The notes under the pieces were generated by a model. It searched no databases, had not been told where the DNA came from, and saw only the letters and a program-made list of their open reading frames with translations. 64,000 nt of DNA from Dryocola sp051297175. GTDB lineage: Bacteria > Pseudomonadota > Gammaproteobacteria > Enterobacterales > Enterobacteriaceae. Shown piece by piece: positions 17,360-24,924 of this stretch. The translations under genes and the position numbers were made by a program. The DNA lies in assembly GCF_051297175.1 (NCBI RefSeq), contig NZ_JBINNY010000001.1, forward strand, positions 1,860,001 to 1,924,000, in the 5' to 3' direction. Position 1 is the first letter of the stretch, and every line of letters begins with the position of its first letter.

Positions 17360-18541
17360 ATGAATATTCTTCACTTTTTGCTCGCCTTGGTGGTGATCCT
17401 CGCTCTCGCATGGCTGGTCAGCTTCGATCGCAAAACCATTCGTCTGCGTTATTTAATACAGCTGATAGTCATTGAGGCCGCCCTGGCGTTCTTCTTCCTG
17501 CACTCCGACAGCGGCCTGTTCGTTATCAACGGCGTTTCCGGTTTCTTCGGCCAGCTGCTGACCTTCGCCGCGCAGGGCAGCGATTTCGTCTTCGGCGGCA
17601 TGAGCAAGCAGGGGCTGGCGTTTATCTTCCTCGGCGTACTGTGTCCGATAATCTTTATCTCCGCGCTAATCGGCATATTGCAGCACTTTCGCATTCTGCC
17701 GTGGATTATCCGCATTGTCGGCACGCTGCTGTCAAAAGTAAACGGCATGGGCAAGCTCGAGTCGTTCAACGCCATCAGCTCGCTGATTCTCGGGCAGTCG
17801 GAAAACTTTATCGCCTACAAACAGATACTCGGTGATTTAAGCTCGCGCCGCCTGTTTACGATGGCCGCGACCGCCATGTCGACGGTATCGCTTTCCATTG
17901 TTGGCGCGTACATGACGATGCTGGACCCAAAATACGTGGTCGCAGCCCTGGTGCTTAACGTATTCAGCACCTTTATTATTTTGTCGATCATTAACCCGCG
18001 CGGTCAGGAAGACGAGCCGGAAATCAGGCTGGAAAAGCTGCACGAGGCGCAGAGCTTCTTTGAAATGCTGGGCGAATACATTCTCGCAGGCTTTAAGGTA
18101 GCGATGATCATTCTGGCGATGCTGATTGGCTTTATCGCGCTCATCAGCGCCCTGAACGCGCTGTTCGCCGCGATCTTCGGGCACAGCTTCCAACAGCTGC
18201 TCGGCTACGTGTTCTATCCGTTTGCGTGGCTGGTGGGCATTCCGCAGCAGGACGCTCTACAGGCGGCGGGCATAATGGCCACTAAGCTTGTTGCCAACGA
18301 GTTTGTGGCGATGATCGAGCTGCAAAAGGTGATGTCCGGCCTGACCCCGCGCGGTCTGGGGATCCTGTCGGTATTCCTGGTATCGTTTGCGAACTTTGCC
18401 TCAATCGGCATCGTGGCCGGAGCGATTAAAGGCCTGAACGAGAAGCAGGGGAATGCGGTTTCTCGCTTTGGCCTACGCCTTGTCTACGGCGCAACGCTGG
18501 TGAGCCTGCTTTCGGCGGCCTTTGCCGGATTGGTACTGTAA
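17360..18541 (+). CDS. NupC-family concentrative nucleoside transporter
   Basis: Inner-membrane proton-coupled nucleoside importer of the CNT family, 393 residues (NupC 400). It shares long blocks with NupC: LSKVNGMGKLESFNA, ILGQSENFIAYK, AATAMSTVS, SIVGAYMTML and MATKLVANEFVAM. Multiple hydrophobic helices. It is most likely a NupC paralogue rather than NupC itself, because the neighbourhood is not that of nupC. No good Shine-Dalgarno precedes ATG 17360. Substrate preference cannot be read from the sequence. Confidence 0.88.
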   Translation: MNILHFLLALVVILALAWLVSFDRKTIRLRYLIQLIVIEAALAFFFLHSDSGLFVINGVSGFFGQLLTFAAQGSDFVFGGMSKQGLAFIFLGVLCPIIFISALIGILQHFRILPWIIRIVGTLLSKVNGMGKLESFNAISSLILGQSENFIAYKQILGDLSSRRLFTMAATAMSTVSLSIVGAYMTMLDPKYVVAALVLNVFSTFIILSIINPRGQEDEPEIRLEKLHEAQSFFEMLGEYILAGFKVAMIILAMLIGFIALISALNALFAAIFGHSFQQLLGYVFYPFAWLVGIPQQDALQAAGIMATKLVANEFVAMIELQKVMSGLTPRGLGILSVFLVSFANFASIGIVAGAIKGLNEKQGNAVSRFGLRLVYGATLVSLLSAAFAGLVL

Positions 18542-18542
18542 T

Positions 18543-18576
18543 AAAAACGGCGGGATGATTGTCCCGCCGTTGTTTT
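18543..18576. terminator. Bidirectional terminator
   Basis: Stem AACGGCGGGA (18546-18555), loop TGATTG, TCCCGCCGTT (18562-18571), with A-rich left and T-rich right flanks. It serves both the nucleoside carrier and the convergent lipoprotein genes; its right end touches the stop of the next gene. Confidence 0.85.
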
Positions 18577-19003
18577 AGAAGTGGACGCACACGGGCTGGT
18601 CAACCCTCATGACCGAATCCTGCGCGAAACGAGATTTATAAATCCCCCGCAGCGCCTCAATTTTTGACTCGCTCTCTTTGTCCGTCGAATGGATCAGCAT
18701 CAGCGCTTTGCTCTGTTCGCGCGCCAGCTTCCCGTCGTTCCCCAGCCACTGGCCTTTTGCATCAAACACCGTTAGCCCGTCGCGAAAGCGCGGCGTGACG
18801 TCGCTGTCGATAAAGGTTTGCCACTCTTTAGCGGTAATATCCGCGCCCGCCGGGCGGCTCAGGCCGAAATAGAGCGTGGTTTGGGTCATCGCGCTGTCAG
18901 CCGGGCAGGCCGCGGCGAGGGCGTAAGTTTTTGGCGCTGGCTGAACGCAGCCCGCAAGCGTCAGGGCAAGCAGGCCCGCTATCGTGGCTTTATAAAAAGT
19001 CAT
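18575..19003 (-). CDS. DUF3574 lipoprotein
   Basis: 142 residues with a type II signal peptide and lipobox LAGC (Cys at about 19); the next residue is Val, so outer-membrane sorting is expected. The body (TTLYFGLSRPAGADITAKEW; FIDSDVTPRFRDGLTVFDAKGQW) fits the DUF3574 family. Function unknown. It follows the YecR-like gene by 25 nt, likely one operon. Confidence 0.75.
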   Translation of the reverse strand: MTFYKATIAGLLALTLAGCVQPAPKTYALAAACPADSAMTQTTLYFGLSRPAGADITAKEWQTFIDSDVTPRFRDGLTVFDAKGQWLGNDGKLAREQSKALMLIHSTDKESESKIEALRGIYKSRFAQDSVMRVDQPVCVHF

Positions 19004-19028
19004 TCTTCACCTGTCATCATCATTAAAA

Positions 19029-19373
19029 TTACTGCACGACCGTTTGATCCCTGAGATATTTTTCCATGCCAATCCCACGGCACTGGTATTCAAGGGTAAC
19101 CTTCTGATTTAAACACAAAGCCCCGCTGCTCAGGCTACAGGTTTTTATCGGTTCGCCATATGGGAAAGCCGCAATATAGCCCCACTGCTGGCACTGATGG
19201 CTGGCGGTGGACTGCGCGACGTAGCTATCAACCTTCGCGGTTTGCAGCGGTGAGAGATCGAATCCAAGGCGCACTACGCCTGCGGTTTCGCTGCTTTTGA
19301 CGGGCTGAGGGGTTTTATTGATGGTGCAGCCACCCAGCGCAAGGGCGGCAAAAAGCCAGGAGTAACGATACAT
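19029..19373 (-). CDS. yecR: YecR-like lipoprotein
   Basis: 114 residues with signal peptide and lipobox ALGGC; Thr follows the Cys, so outer-membrane sorting is expected. Shared with E. coli YecR: GVVRL, CQQWGY-type, PYGEPIKTCSLSSGALCLNQ and YQCRG. In E. coli yecR is near ftnA and belongs to the flagellar regulon; here too it is near ftnA. I found no good sigma-28 promoter in front of it (a GCCGACAG is present but without a -35). Confidence 0.72.
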   Translation of the reverse strand: MYRYSWLFAALALGGCTINKTPQPVKSSETAGVVRLGFDLSPLQTAKVDSYVAQSTASHQCQQWGYIAAFPYGEPIKTCSLSSGALCLNQKVTLEYQCRGIGMEKYLRDQTVVQ

Positions 19374-19616
19374 AGCGATAAGCCTCTGTCGGCACTTTTT
19401 TGCATGGTAGCACGTCTAAAATTCCTGAAATCACCCGCAGCACGGTGCCGAATAATTTGCTTTAAAATCTGGAAAAAATGCAGCCCTAAAGCAAATTCCC
19501 TGGCTTATATAACGGCGCATCGCAGGTCGGCTGCGGGGGAAGGGCGGTAAAGCGGCGGCCGCGTTTGGTTTCCACTCCCGGCACAACGGCAGAAGTGTGA
19601 GCGCATCTTAATTTTT

Positions 19617-19631
19617 TAAAACTATTTTTCA
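19617..19631 (+). promoter_or_regulatory. KdgR-like operator upstream of the isomerase gene
   Basis: TAAAACTATTTTTCA compared with the KdgR pattern TGAAAY-N3-RTTTCA: two mismatches in twelve defined positions. It lies 119 nt before the isomerase start, in the 376-bp gap 19374-19749, which otherwise shows no gene. KdgR controls pectin and uronate genes in enterobacteria. Confidence 0.35.
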
Positions 19632-19749
19632 TTAAATTTGAAAGTATGTTCGTCGGATAGTATGGTTAGCTCATCTATGGGCTTTACTATGACTATTCGT
19701 CACGGTTTTCGACCACGAAATACCCGTGACCCAATCAGGAGACGAAAGA

Positions 19750-20388
19750 ATGAAAATTGCACTGATGATGGAAAACAGTCAGGCTGGCAAAAACGCCATC
19801 ATCCTTAACGAGCTGCAGGCCGTGGCGGGTGAGAAAGAGTACCCGGTCTACAACGTCGGCATGAGCGACGAGCAGGATCACCACCTGACCTACATCCACC
19901 TCGGCATCATGGCGAGCATTCTGCTGAATGCCAAAGCGGTTGATTTCGTGGTAACCGGCTGCGGCACGGGCCAGGGCGCGATGATGTCCCTGAACATCCA
20001 TCCGGGCGTGGTGTGCGGCTACTGCCTGGATCCTGCCGACGCGTTCCTGTTCTCCCAGATCAACAACGGCAACGCGCTGTCGCTGGCCTTTGCAAAAGGC
20101 TTCGGCTGGGGTGCGGAGCTGAACGTGCGCTACATGTTCGAAAAAGCCTTCACCGGCCGTAAGGGCGAAGGCTACCCGGTTGAGCGCAAAGAGCCGCAGG
20201 TACGCAATGCCGGTATCTTAAACCAGGTAAAAGCCGCGGTAGTGAAAGAAAACTATCTCGACACCCTGCGCGCCATCGACCGCGAGCTGGTGAAAACCGC
20301 CGTTTCCGGCGAGCGCTTCCAGAAGTGCTTCTTCGAAAACTGCCAGAACAAAGAGATCGAAGCCTTCGTGCGCGAAATCCTTGCCTGA
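19750..20388 (+). CDS. RpiB/LacA/LacB family sugar isomerase, possibly DhuI-type
   Basis: 212 residues from ATG 19750 (ribosome site CAGGAG). The RpiB/LacAB fold is clear: MKIALMMENSQAGKNAI, AVDFVVTGCGTGQGAMMSLN with the catalytic-type Cys, GVVCGYCLDPADAFLFSQIN and INNGNALSLAFAKGFGWG. It is longer than RpiB (149 residues) and resembles the subgroup that includes DhuI, the isomerase of the unsaturated uronic acid product DHU from glycosaminoglycans. That assignment is inference; it would fit the GH88 enzyme 18 kb downstream. It stands alone between two terminators. Confidence 0.75.
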   Translation: MKIALMMENSQAGKNAIILNELQAVAGEKEYPVYNVGMSDEQDHHLTYIHLGIMASILLNAKAVDFVVTGCGTGQGAMMSLNIHPGVVCGYCLDPADAFLFSQINNGNALSLAFAKGFGWGAELNVRYMFEKAFTGRKGEGYPVERKEPQVRNAGILNQVKAAVVKENYLDTLRAIDRELVKTAVSGERFQKCFFENCQNKEIEAFVREILA

Positions 20389-20401
20389 GTGATGTGAAAA
20401 T

Positions 20402-20427
20402 GGCCAGCAAAAGCTGGCCGTTTTTTT
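20402..20427 (+). terminator. Terminator of the isomerase gene
   Basis: Stem GGCCAGC, loop AAAA, GCTGGCC, then G and T7. Confidence 0.9.
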
Positions 20428-20447
20428 ATTCCCCCAACGTCCAAATC

Positions 20448-23057
20448 CTAACGCCTGCCGCCCATCCTGCCGCTAAAGCGCGGAACATAACCGCTGCGGT
20501 CAAACTGATGCGGCTGAACTGCCGGGCGCTCAATCCTTTGATGCTCTACCTGCCGCTGCTGGCGATTTATCTGCGCCTGCGGATGCTGCTCCTGCCACTG
20601 CTTGCGGTTTGCCTGGCTCGGTTGGCGTATTTCACGCCGCGGCGGGTTGACCGAACGCGTTACGGGCCGAGCGTGGCGCGTCTGGCTTAGCGCGGTGCTC
20701 TGCTGCGACTGCACGCGTTCGCTGCCGCGCTCGCGGGCCTGGCGGTCGGCGTTCACCTCCGTCGGCGGCCTGCTGCTGACAAACTTGCCGCTGTTGTCCA
20801 TCTTCTGCCAGCTGCCGTTGTTGAACTGGTAGATGCCGCCGTCGTGGCTGGCGTAGACGTGGTCCGGCCCGTTGACGAATCCGCCGTGGGTGACCTGGCC
20901 GGTTTCCTTATCGTAATGGACGTAGCCCGCGCCGTGAACGGCTCCGCCGGGGCCTACCGAGGTAAAGGACCCCGCTTTGCCCGCGCCCTGGTCGGTTCCG
21001 GCGGCAATGCCCTGGCTGTGGGTCGCGCGCCCGGTGCGGGCATTAATGCTGTTATGGACGTCGCCGCCTATGGCGTTGCCGTTATCGTCGTTGCGCACGC
21101 CGACGGCACGGCCGGACACCGCGCGCCCCGTTTGCGGATTAAAACGCACGCCGCCCGCCGAGCCGCCTTTCAGATCGTTGTACTCGTTGCCGACCTTGTT
21201 GGCGTAGCCCCAGCCGTGCGTACCCGTCGCCTGGTTGTAGAAGCTGCCGCGCACGCTGCTGCCGTAGCGCCCCGTCCAGCCGTTCCCCCAGTCGGCGCGC
21301 ACGCCCTGGGCCACGGTATTGCCCCAGTGGTTGTAGACGTTGTAAACCGACACGCCGCCGCCCCAGTAGCCGGGATAAGGCGGATAATAATGATCCCACG
21401 GCCCCCAGCCCGGCGAATGCCAGTCGCTGCCCCAGATCCAGCCGCTGATAAAGCCAAAGCTCCAGCCAATCGCCGGGTCCCAGGCAAAGCTGCTGCCGTA
21501 GCCGTAGGTCACCGGGCAGCTATACCACACGCTGCCAACCCAGGCGTTGCATGGGTAGCCGGTGCCGTAAACCACCACGTTGTTGCTGACCACCGTACCG
21601 TAATAGCCCGGCGTATAGCCGACAAACACGGTTTCCGGCGTGCTGTTGTAAACGTGCACGTAGGTGACGTAATGCAGCGGGGAATCCGCTGGAATGGTGT
21701 AGATGATGGCGGGCACGTTATCGGCAACAGCCCACGGCCCGGTCGGGGACGTCGCGCTAAACCACACGCCGTTCTTGACCGCAAAATAGCTCTTCGCATC
21801 CACCTTAATCACCGGCAGGTCGGCGTTCCAGGCGTATTGCAGCGGCGTGGAGGTGATGGATTTGAACTGCGCTCTGCCGCCGTCGTAATGCACGCTAAGC
21901 TTCGCCTTGCTGCGCGTGATGGTCGCCGTTTGCGGGACGGCGTTGGCAATCAGGGCTTCCCGCGCTTCAGGCGTGCCGGGGATAGACGCCAGCACCGCGC
22001 TCTTCGGGCTGTCGCCGGGGATTTTGGCAAAATCAGCCGGGAGCTTATCACCGGCGACATAAGTCCACGGCCCGTTGGTAGATGCGGCGCGGAACCAGCG
22101 GCCGGAAACCAGCACGTACCAGGCGTTGTCCTCGGCGCTGTTGATAAACACGTCAGACGGCGTATTGGCGATATAGGAAAGGCCCGTACCGGCAATCGGC
22201 ATAAACTGCGGATCGCCCGCCAGCTGAATCAGCTCGGTAGGCGCGGTGGCAACCGTTATAACCTGCGGTTTAGTGACTTTTTTACCGCTGGCTTCGCCCA
22301 TGTCAGGATGACCTTTTTTCAGCGCCTCCTGCAGCGCGTTGGTGATTTCCGCCGGCACGCTGGCCTTCTCTTTCCAGTCGCCGTTCAGCCCGTCGGCGGT
22401 AAACCATGCGTCGGCGAAGCGAACGTAAAAGGTATCCTTATCTTTCAGCAGCAGTGAGCGGGTATTGAGCGCGCGCTGCACGTCGCGCTGGGCGGTTTTC
22501 TGCCATGCGGGCTGGCCGTCTACCAGCACCAGCAGCGTCGGCTGAAAGGCAAAAATAATCGCCGGCGGCGCGTTATTCACGCTAACGTTATTCGCCGGAG
22601 CCGCATTTTGAATCGCCAAATCGCTCTCAAGCTGATCCTGGCTGATGGTCAGCGGCTGGTCGGGAAGGGTGAGCTTTAACAGATTGAGATAGCGGGACTC
22701 GTTGCCGCCGTCGGTGGGGAAGGTGACTTTTTCCCAGCTTACGTTGCTGAGCGTCACGAGCCGTTTTTCCTTATCGACGTGCGTTCTGGCGCTAAACCAG
22801 GCGACGCCGTAGTTAATTTTATCCTGCGACTTTCCGTCCGCGCCCACCGCCGTACCGGCTTTCACCGCCACCACCAGACGGCCCTTCAGCTCGTCCCCCT
22901 GCCAGCTATCCAGCTGCGGCTGATGCAGCACCAGCGAGGTTTTATCCACGGTATATTCGTGCGGCCAGGGCTTAACCGCCGTGACCGGGTCTGCTGCAAA
23001 GGTCGGGGAGCCAAAAAGCGATAACACCAAAAGAAGCAAAAACGACGCGCGTTTCAT
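20448..23057 (-). CDS. Large secreted Trp/Tyr/Gly-rich protein with carbohydrate-binding-like repeats
   Basis: 869 residues from ATG 23057, chosen over the upstream in-frame ATG at 23072 because GAGG sits 5 nt before it. Sec signal peptide MKRASFLLLLVLSLF... ending near TFAA. Three related modules recur near residues 207-235, 313-335 and 423-445 (DAWFTADGLNGDW; GRWFRAASTNGPW; GVWFSATSPTGPW), with a fourth partial one near 757. Residues about 490-590 are extremely rich in Trp, Tyr and Gly. A Gly-rich part follows, then a Gln/Arg-rich basic tail ending RFSGRMGGRR. Similar proteins are annotated as carbohydrate-binding family V/XII; function unknown, probably periplasmic or exported. Confidence 0.75.
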   Translation of the reverse strand: MKRASFLLLLVLSLFGSPTFAADPVTAVKPWPHEYTVDKTSLVLHQPQLDSWQGDELKGRLVVAVKAGTAVGADGKSQDKINYGVAWFSARTHVDKEKRLVTLSNVSWEKVTFPTDGGNESRYLNLLKLTLPDQPLTISQDQLESDLAIQNAAPANNVSVNNAPPAIIFAFQPTLLVLVDGQPAWQKTAQRDVQRALNTRSLLLKDKDTFYVRFADAWFTADGLNGDWKEKASVPAEITNALQEALKKGHPDMGEASGKKVTKPQVITVATAPTELIQLAGDPQFMPIAGTGLSYIANTPSDVFINSAEDNAWYVLVSGRWFRAASTNGPWTYVAGDKLPADFAKIPGDSPKSAVLASIPGTPEAREALIANAVPQTATITRSKAKLSVHYDGGRAQFKSITSTPLQYAWNADLPVIKVDAKSYFAVKNGVWFSATSPTGPWAVADNVPAIIYTIPADSPLHYVTYVHVYNSTPETVFVGYTPGYYGTVVSNNVVVYGTGYPCNAWVGSVWYSCPVTYGYGSSFAWDPAIGWSFGFISGWIWGSDWHSPGWGPWDHYYPPYPGYWGGGVSVYNVYNHWGNTVAQGVRADWGNGWTGRYGSSVRGSFYNQATGTHGWGYANKVGNEYNDLKGGSAGGVRFNPQTGRAVSGRAVGVRNDDNGNAIGGDVHNSINARTGRATHSQGIAAGTDQGAGKAGSFTSVGPGGAVHGAGYVHYDKETGQVTHGGFVNGPDHVYASHDGGIYQFNNGSWQKMDNSGKFVSSRPPTEVNADRQARERGSERVQSQQSTALSQTRHARPVTRSVNPPRREIRQPSQANRKQWQEQHPQAQINRQQRQVEHQRIERPAVQPHQFDRSGYVPRFSGRMGGRR

Positions 23058-23129
23058 AACGACCTCAATCACTGCAAGTATTCATACCAGTGTAATTGAG
23101 GCTCGAAATTATTTATGGAGCTAATCGTG

Positions 23130-24548
23130 TTATTGCCTGTTCGAGACGCTGCAGCCCGCCGAGCGCGGCAGGCGCAACAGATCGAAAAGGCCAGCCAGGC
23201 AGACGAGCGTAATCAGCACGAAGGAGATTTTGATGCTGATGCCGGGAACGGCGGTGAGATCCAGCCAGCCGCTGATTTTCTCGCCGAGGCGAATGCCGAT
23301 TGCGCCAAGCGTGATGCCGAGGCCCACGGAAAGCTGCGTGGCGGTGCTGAACAGCGTGTTGGCGTAGCTCATCTGGTTCGGTGGAATATCCGCGAAGGCC
23401 AGCGTGCTGATGCCGGTGAACTGCATCGAGCGGAATAAGCCGCCGAGAAACAGAATGACCACCGTCACCCAGGTGGCGGTCTGCGGCGTAAGAAATGCGC
23501 AGGCGAGCAGGGCGGCGACGTTCAGCAGGCCGTTAATAATCAGCAGCTTCTTAAAGCCCAGCGCGCGGATAAGCGCCGTGGTGCCCGGCTTCATCGTCAG
23601 GTTGCCCGCAAACACCGCCAGCACCAGCAGCCCGGAATGGAACGCGTCCATGCCGAAGCCCACCTGAAACAGCAGCGGCAGCAGAAAAGGCACCGCGCTT
23701 ATCGAAGTACGGAACAGCGAGCCGCCGTACATGGTCACGCCAAAGGTCTGCACTTTTAGGGCGTCGAGGCGAATCATCGGATGCGCCGCGCGTTTGAAAT
23801 GCCGAAGCGAAAACCACAGCGCCGCCGCGCCCAGCGCCAGCAGGCCCAACGTCGCCAGCACGTTGACCTGCGCTTCGCCGAGCATTTCAAGCCCGTAGAC
23901 CAGGCAAATCATGGCGACGGCGGTTGCCACAAAGCCGATGCCGTCGAACGGGCGGCGCTCGTCGTCGTGCACGTCGGGGATAAGCCGCCAGGCAAAGGCC
24001 ATCGCCGCAAGCCCAAGCGGCAGATTGATATAGAAGATCCAGCGCCACGAGGCGTAGCTGGTAATAAACCCGCCCAGCGGCGGCCCGATTATCGGCGCGA
24101 CAAGCGCGGGCCAGGTCAGCGTGGCGATGGCGGTAATCAGCTGGTTTTTTGGCGTGGTGCGCAGAACGGCAAGGCGGCCTACGGGCACCATCAGCGCGCC
24201 GCCAACACCCTGCAAAACGCGCATCGCGACAAACTGTTCCAGGCTGTTGGCGAGGCCGCACAGCACCGACGCAAGGGTGAAAATACCCAGCGCGAGGGTA
24301 AAGACCTTACGCGCGCCGTAGCGGTCGGCTATCCAGCCGCTGGCCGGGATCAGCACCGCAAGGGTCAGCAGATAGGCGCTCATGCCTATGTTCAAATCAA
24401 CGGCGTCCGTGCCAAAGGTTCGTGCCATTTCCGGCAGCGCGGTGGCGATCACCGTGCCGTCGAGAAACTCCATGAAAAAGGCGCCCGCGACCAGCAGCGC
24501 GGTGGGAGAAACGCCGCGTTTTTGCGCAGAGGAGACAGTATGGGACAT
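23130..24548 (-). CDS. MFS transporter, DHA2 (EmrB/QacA) type
   Basis: 472 residues with about 14 hydrophobic segments. DHA2 hallmarks: FMEFLDGTVIATALPEMA in helix 1, motif A GWIADRYGARKVF, and motif C-like PALVAPIIGPPLGG. Such carriers are proton-drug antiporters, but the substrate cannot be told. Separated from the neighbouring secreted-protein gene by 72 bp; could be in one transcript with it. Confidence 0.85.
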   Translation of the reverse strand: MSHTVSSAQKRGVSPTALLVAGAFFMEFLDGTVIATALPEMARTFGTDAVDLNIGMSAYLLTLAVLIPASGWIADRYGARKVFTLALGIFTLASVLCGLANSLEQFVAMRVLQGVGGALMVPVGRLAVLRTTPKNQLITAIATLTWPALVAPIIGPPLGGFITSYASWRWIFYINLPLGLAAMAFAWRLIPDVHDDERRPFDGIGFVATAVAMICLVYGLEMLGEAQVNVLATLGLLALGAAALWFSLRHFKRAAHPMIRLDALKVQTFGVTMYGGSLFRTSISAVPFLLPLLFQVGFGMDAFHSGLLVLAVFAGNLTMKPGTTALIRALGFKKLLIINGLLNVAALLACAFLTPQTATWVTVVILFLGGLFRSMQFTGISTLAFADIPPNQMSYANTLFSTATQLSVGLGITLGAIGIRLGEKISGWLDLTAVPGISIKISFVLITLVCLAGLFDLLRLPRSAGCSVSNRQ

Positions 24549-24665
24549 GGTTGCCGCTCGAAATTAAAATAATGTTTTAAAAATTTACCGAAACAGATAA
24601 CCAGTTAAGTGATGGATTTGCAATCGCTTTTATGTGAATGAGGTGTAAAATCCACACTTAAATTG

Positions 24666-24711
24666 TGTGATGTAGCTCACAAAACAGTTGATTTGTGTGA
24701 TGGAAGTCATA
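24666..24711 (+). promoter_or_regulatory. Two tandem CRP sites at the azuC promoter
   Basis: Site 1: TGTGA-TGTAGC-TCACA (24666-24681), a perfect match. Site 2: TGTGA-TGGAAG-TCATA (24696-24711), 9 of 10. Centres are 30 bp apart. A likely promoter is -35 TTGATT (24688-24693) with -10 TATTAT (24710-24715), so site 2 overlaps the promoter core and would block it, while site 1 lies near -49. The divergent MFS gene start (24548) is 118 bp to the left and could also respond. Confidence 0.7.
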
Positions 24712-24762
24712 TTATAGGTCGCATAACGAGCAACACCTGTAAAATAAAAACCGGAGTACATG

Positions 24763-24846
24763 ATGAAACTGCGCAAAATCCTGAAAAGCATGTTTGAAAA
24801 CTACTGCAAAACCTTCAAAGATGTACCGCCAGGCGGCATGTTCTAA
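24763..24846 (+). CDS. azuC: Small membrane-associated protein AzuC
   Basis: 27 residues: MKLRKILKSMFENYCKTFKD then VPPGGMF. Nearly identical to E. coli AzuC (28 residues), an amphipathic peptide that binds the glycerol-3-phosphate dehydrogenase GlpD. Ribosome site GGAG lies 6 nt before this ATG; an ATG directly upstream (24760) is only 3 nt away and less likely. Ends one residue shorter than the K-12 version. Confidence 0.93.
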   Translation: MKLRKILKSMFENYCKTFKDVPPGGMF

Positions 24847-24874
24847 ACGCCGTAGCTGTAGCTTATAGCCGATG

Positions 24875-24902
24875 AAAAAAACCTGCCGAGGCAGGTTTTT
24901 TT
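24875..24902. terminator. Bidirectional terminator azuC / GPH carrier
   Basis: Stem ACCTGC, loop CGAG, GCAGGT, with a run of A before and T after, so it can work on both strands. Confidence 0.88.
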
Positions 24903-24924
24903 GTGTCCGTAATTTGGGTGCGAA

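Larger units (their letters stand above)
24722..24902 (+). ncRNA. azuR: AzuCR dual-function RNA (approximate ends)
   Basis: In E. coli the 164-nt azuC mRNA also acts as a base-pairing sRNA (AzuR). Here the start is inferred from the -10 element and the end from the terminator; the length of about 180 nt is similar. Both ends are estimates. Conservation of the pairing part was not checked. Confidence 0.55.

Noticed and set aside
20844..22457. Long open frame (537 codons) antisense to the W/Y/G-rich protein gene
   Set aside because: Shadow of high-GC third positions; the minus strand has a signal peptide, ribosome site and repeated modules.
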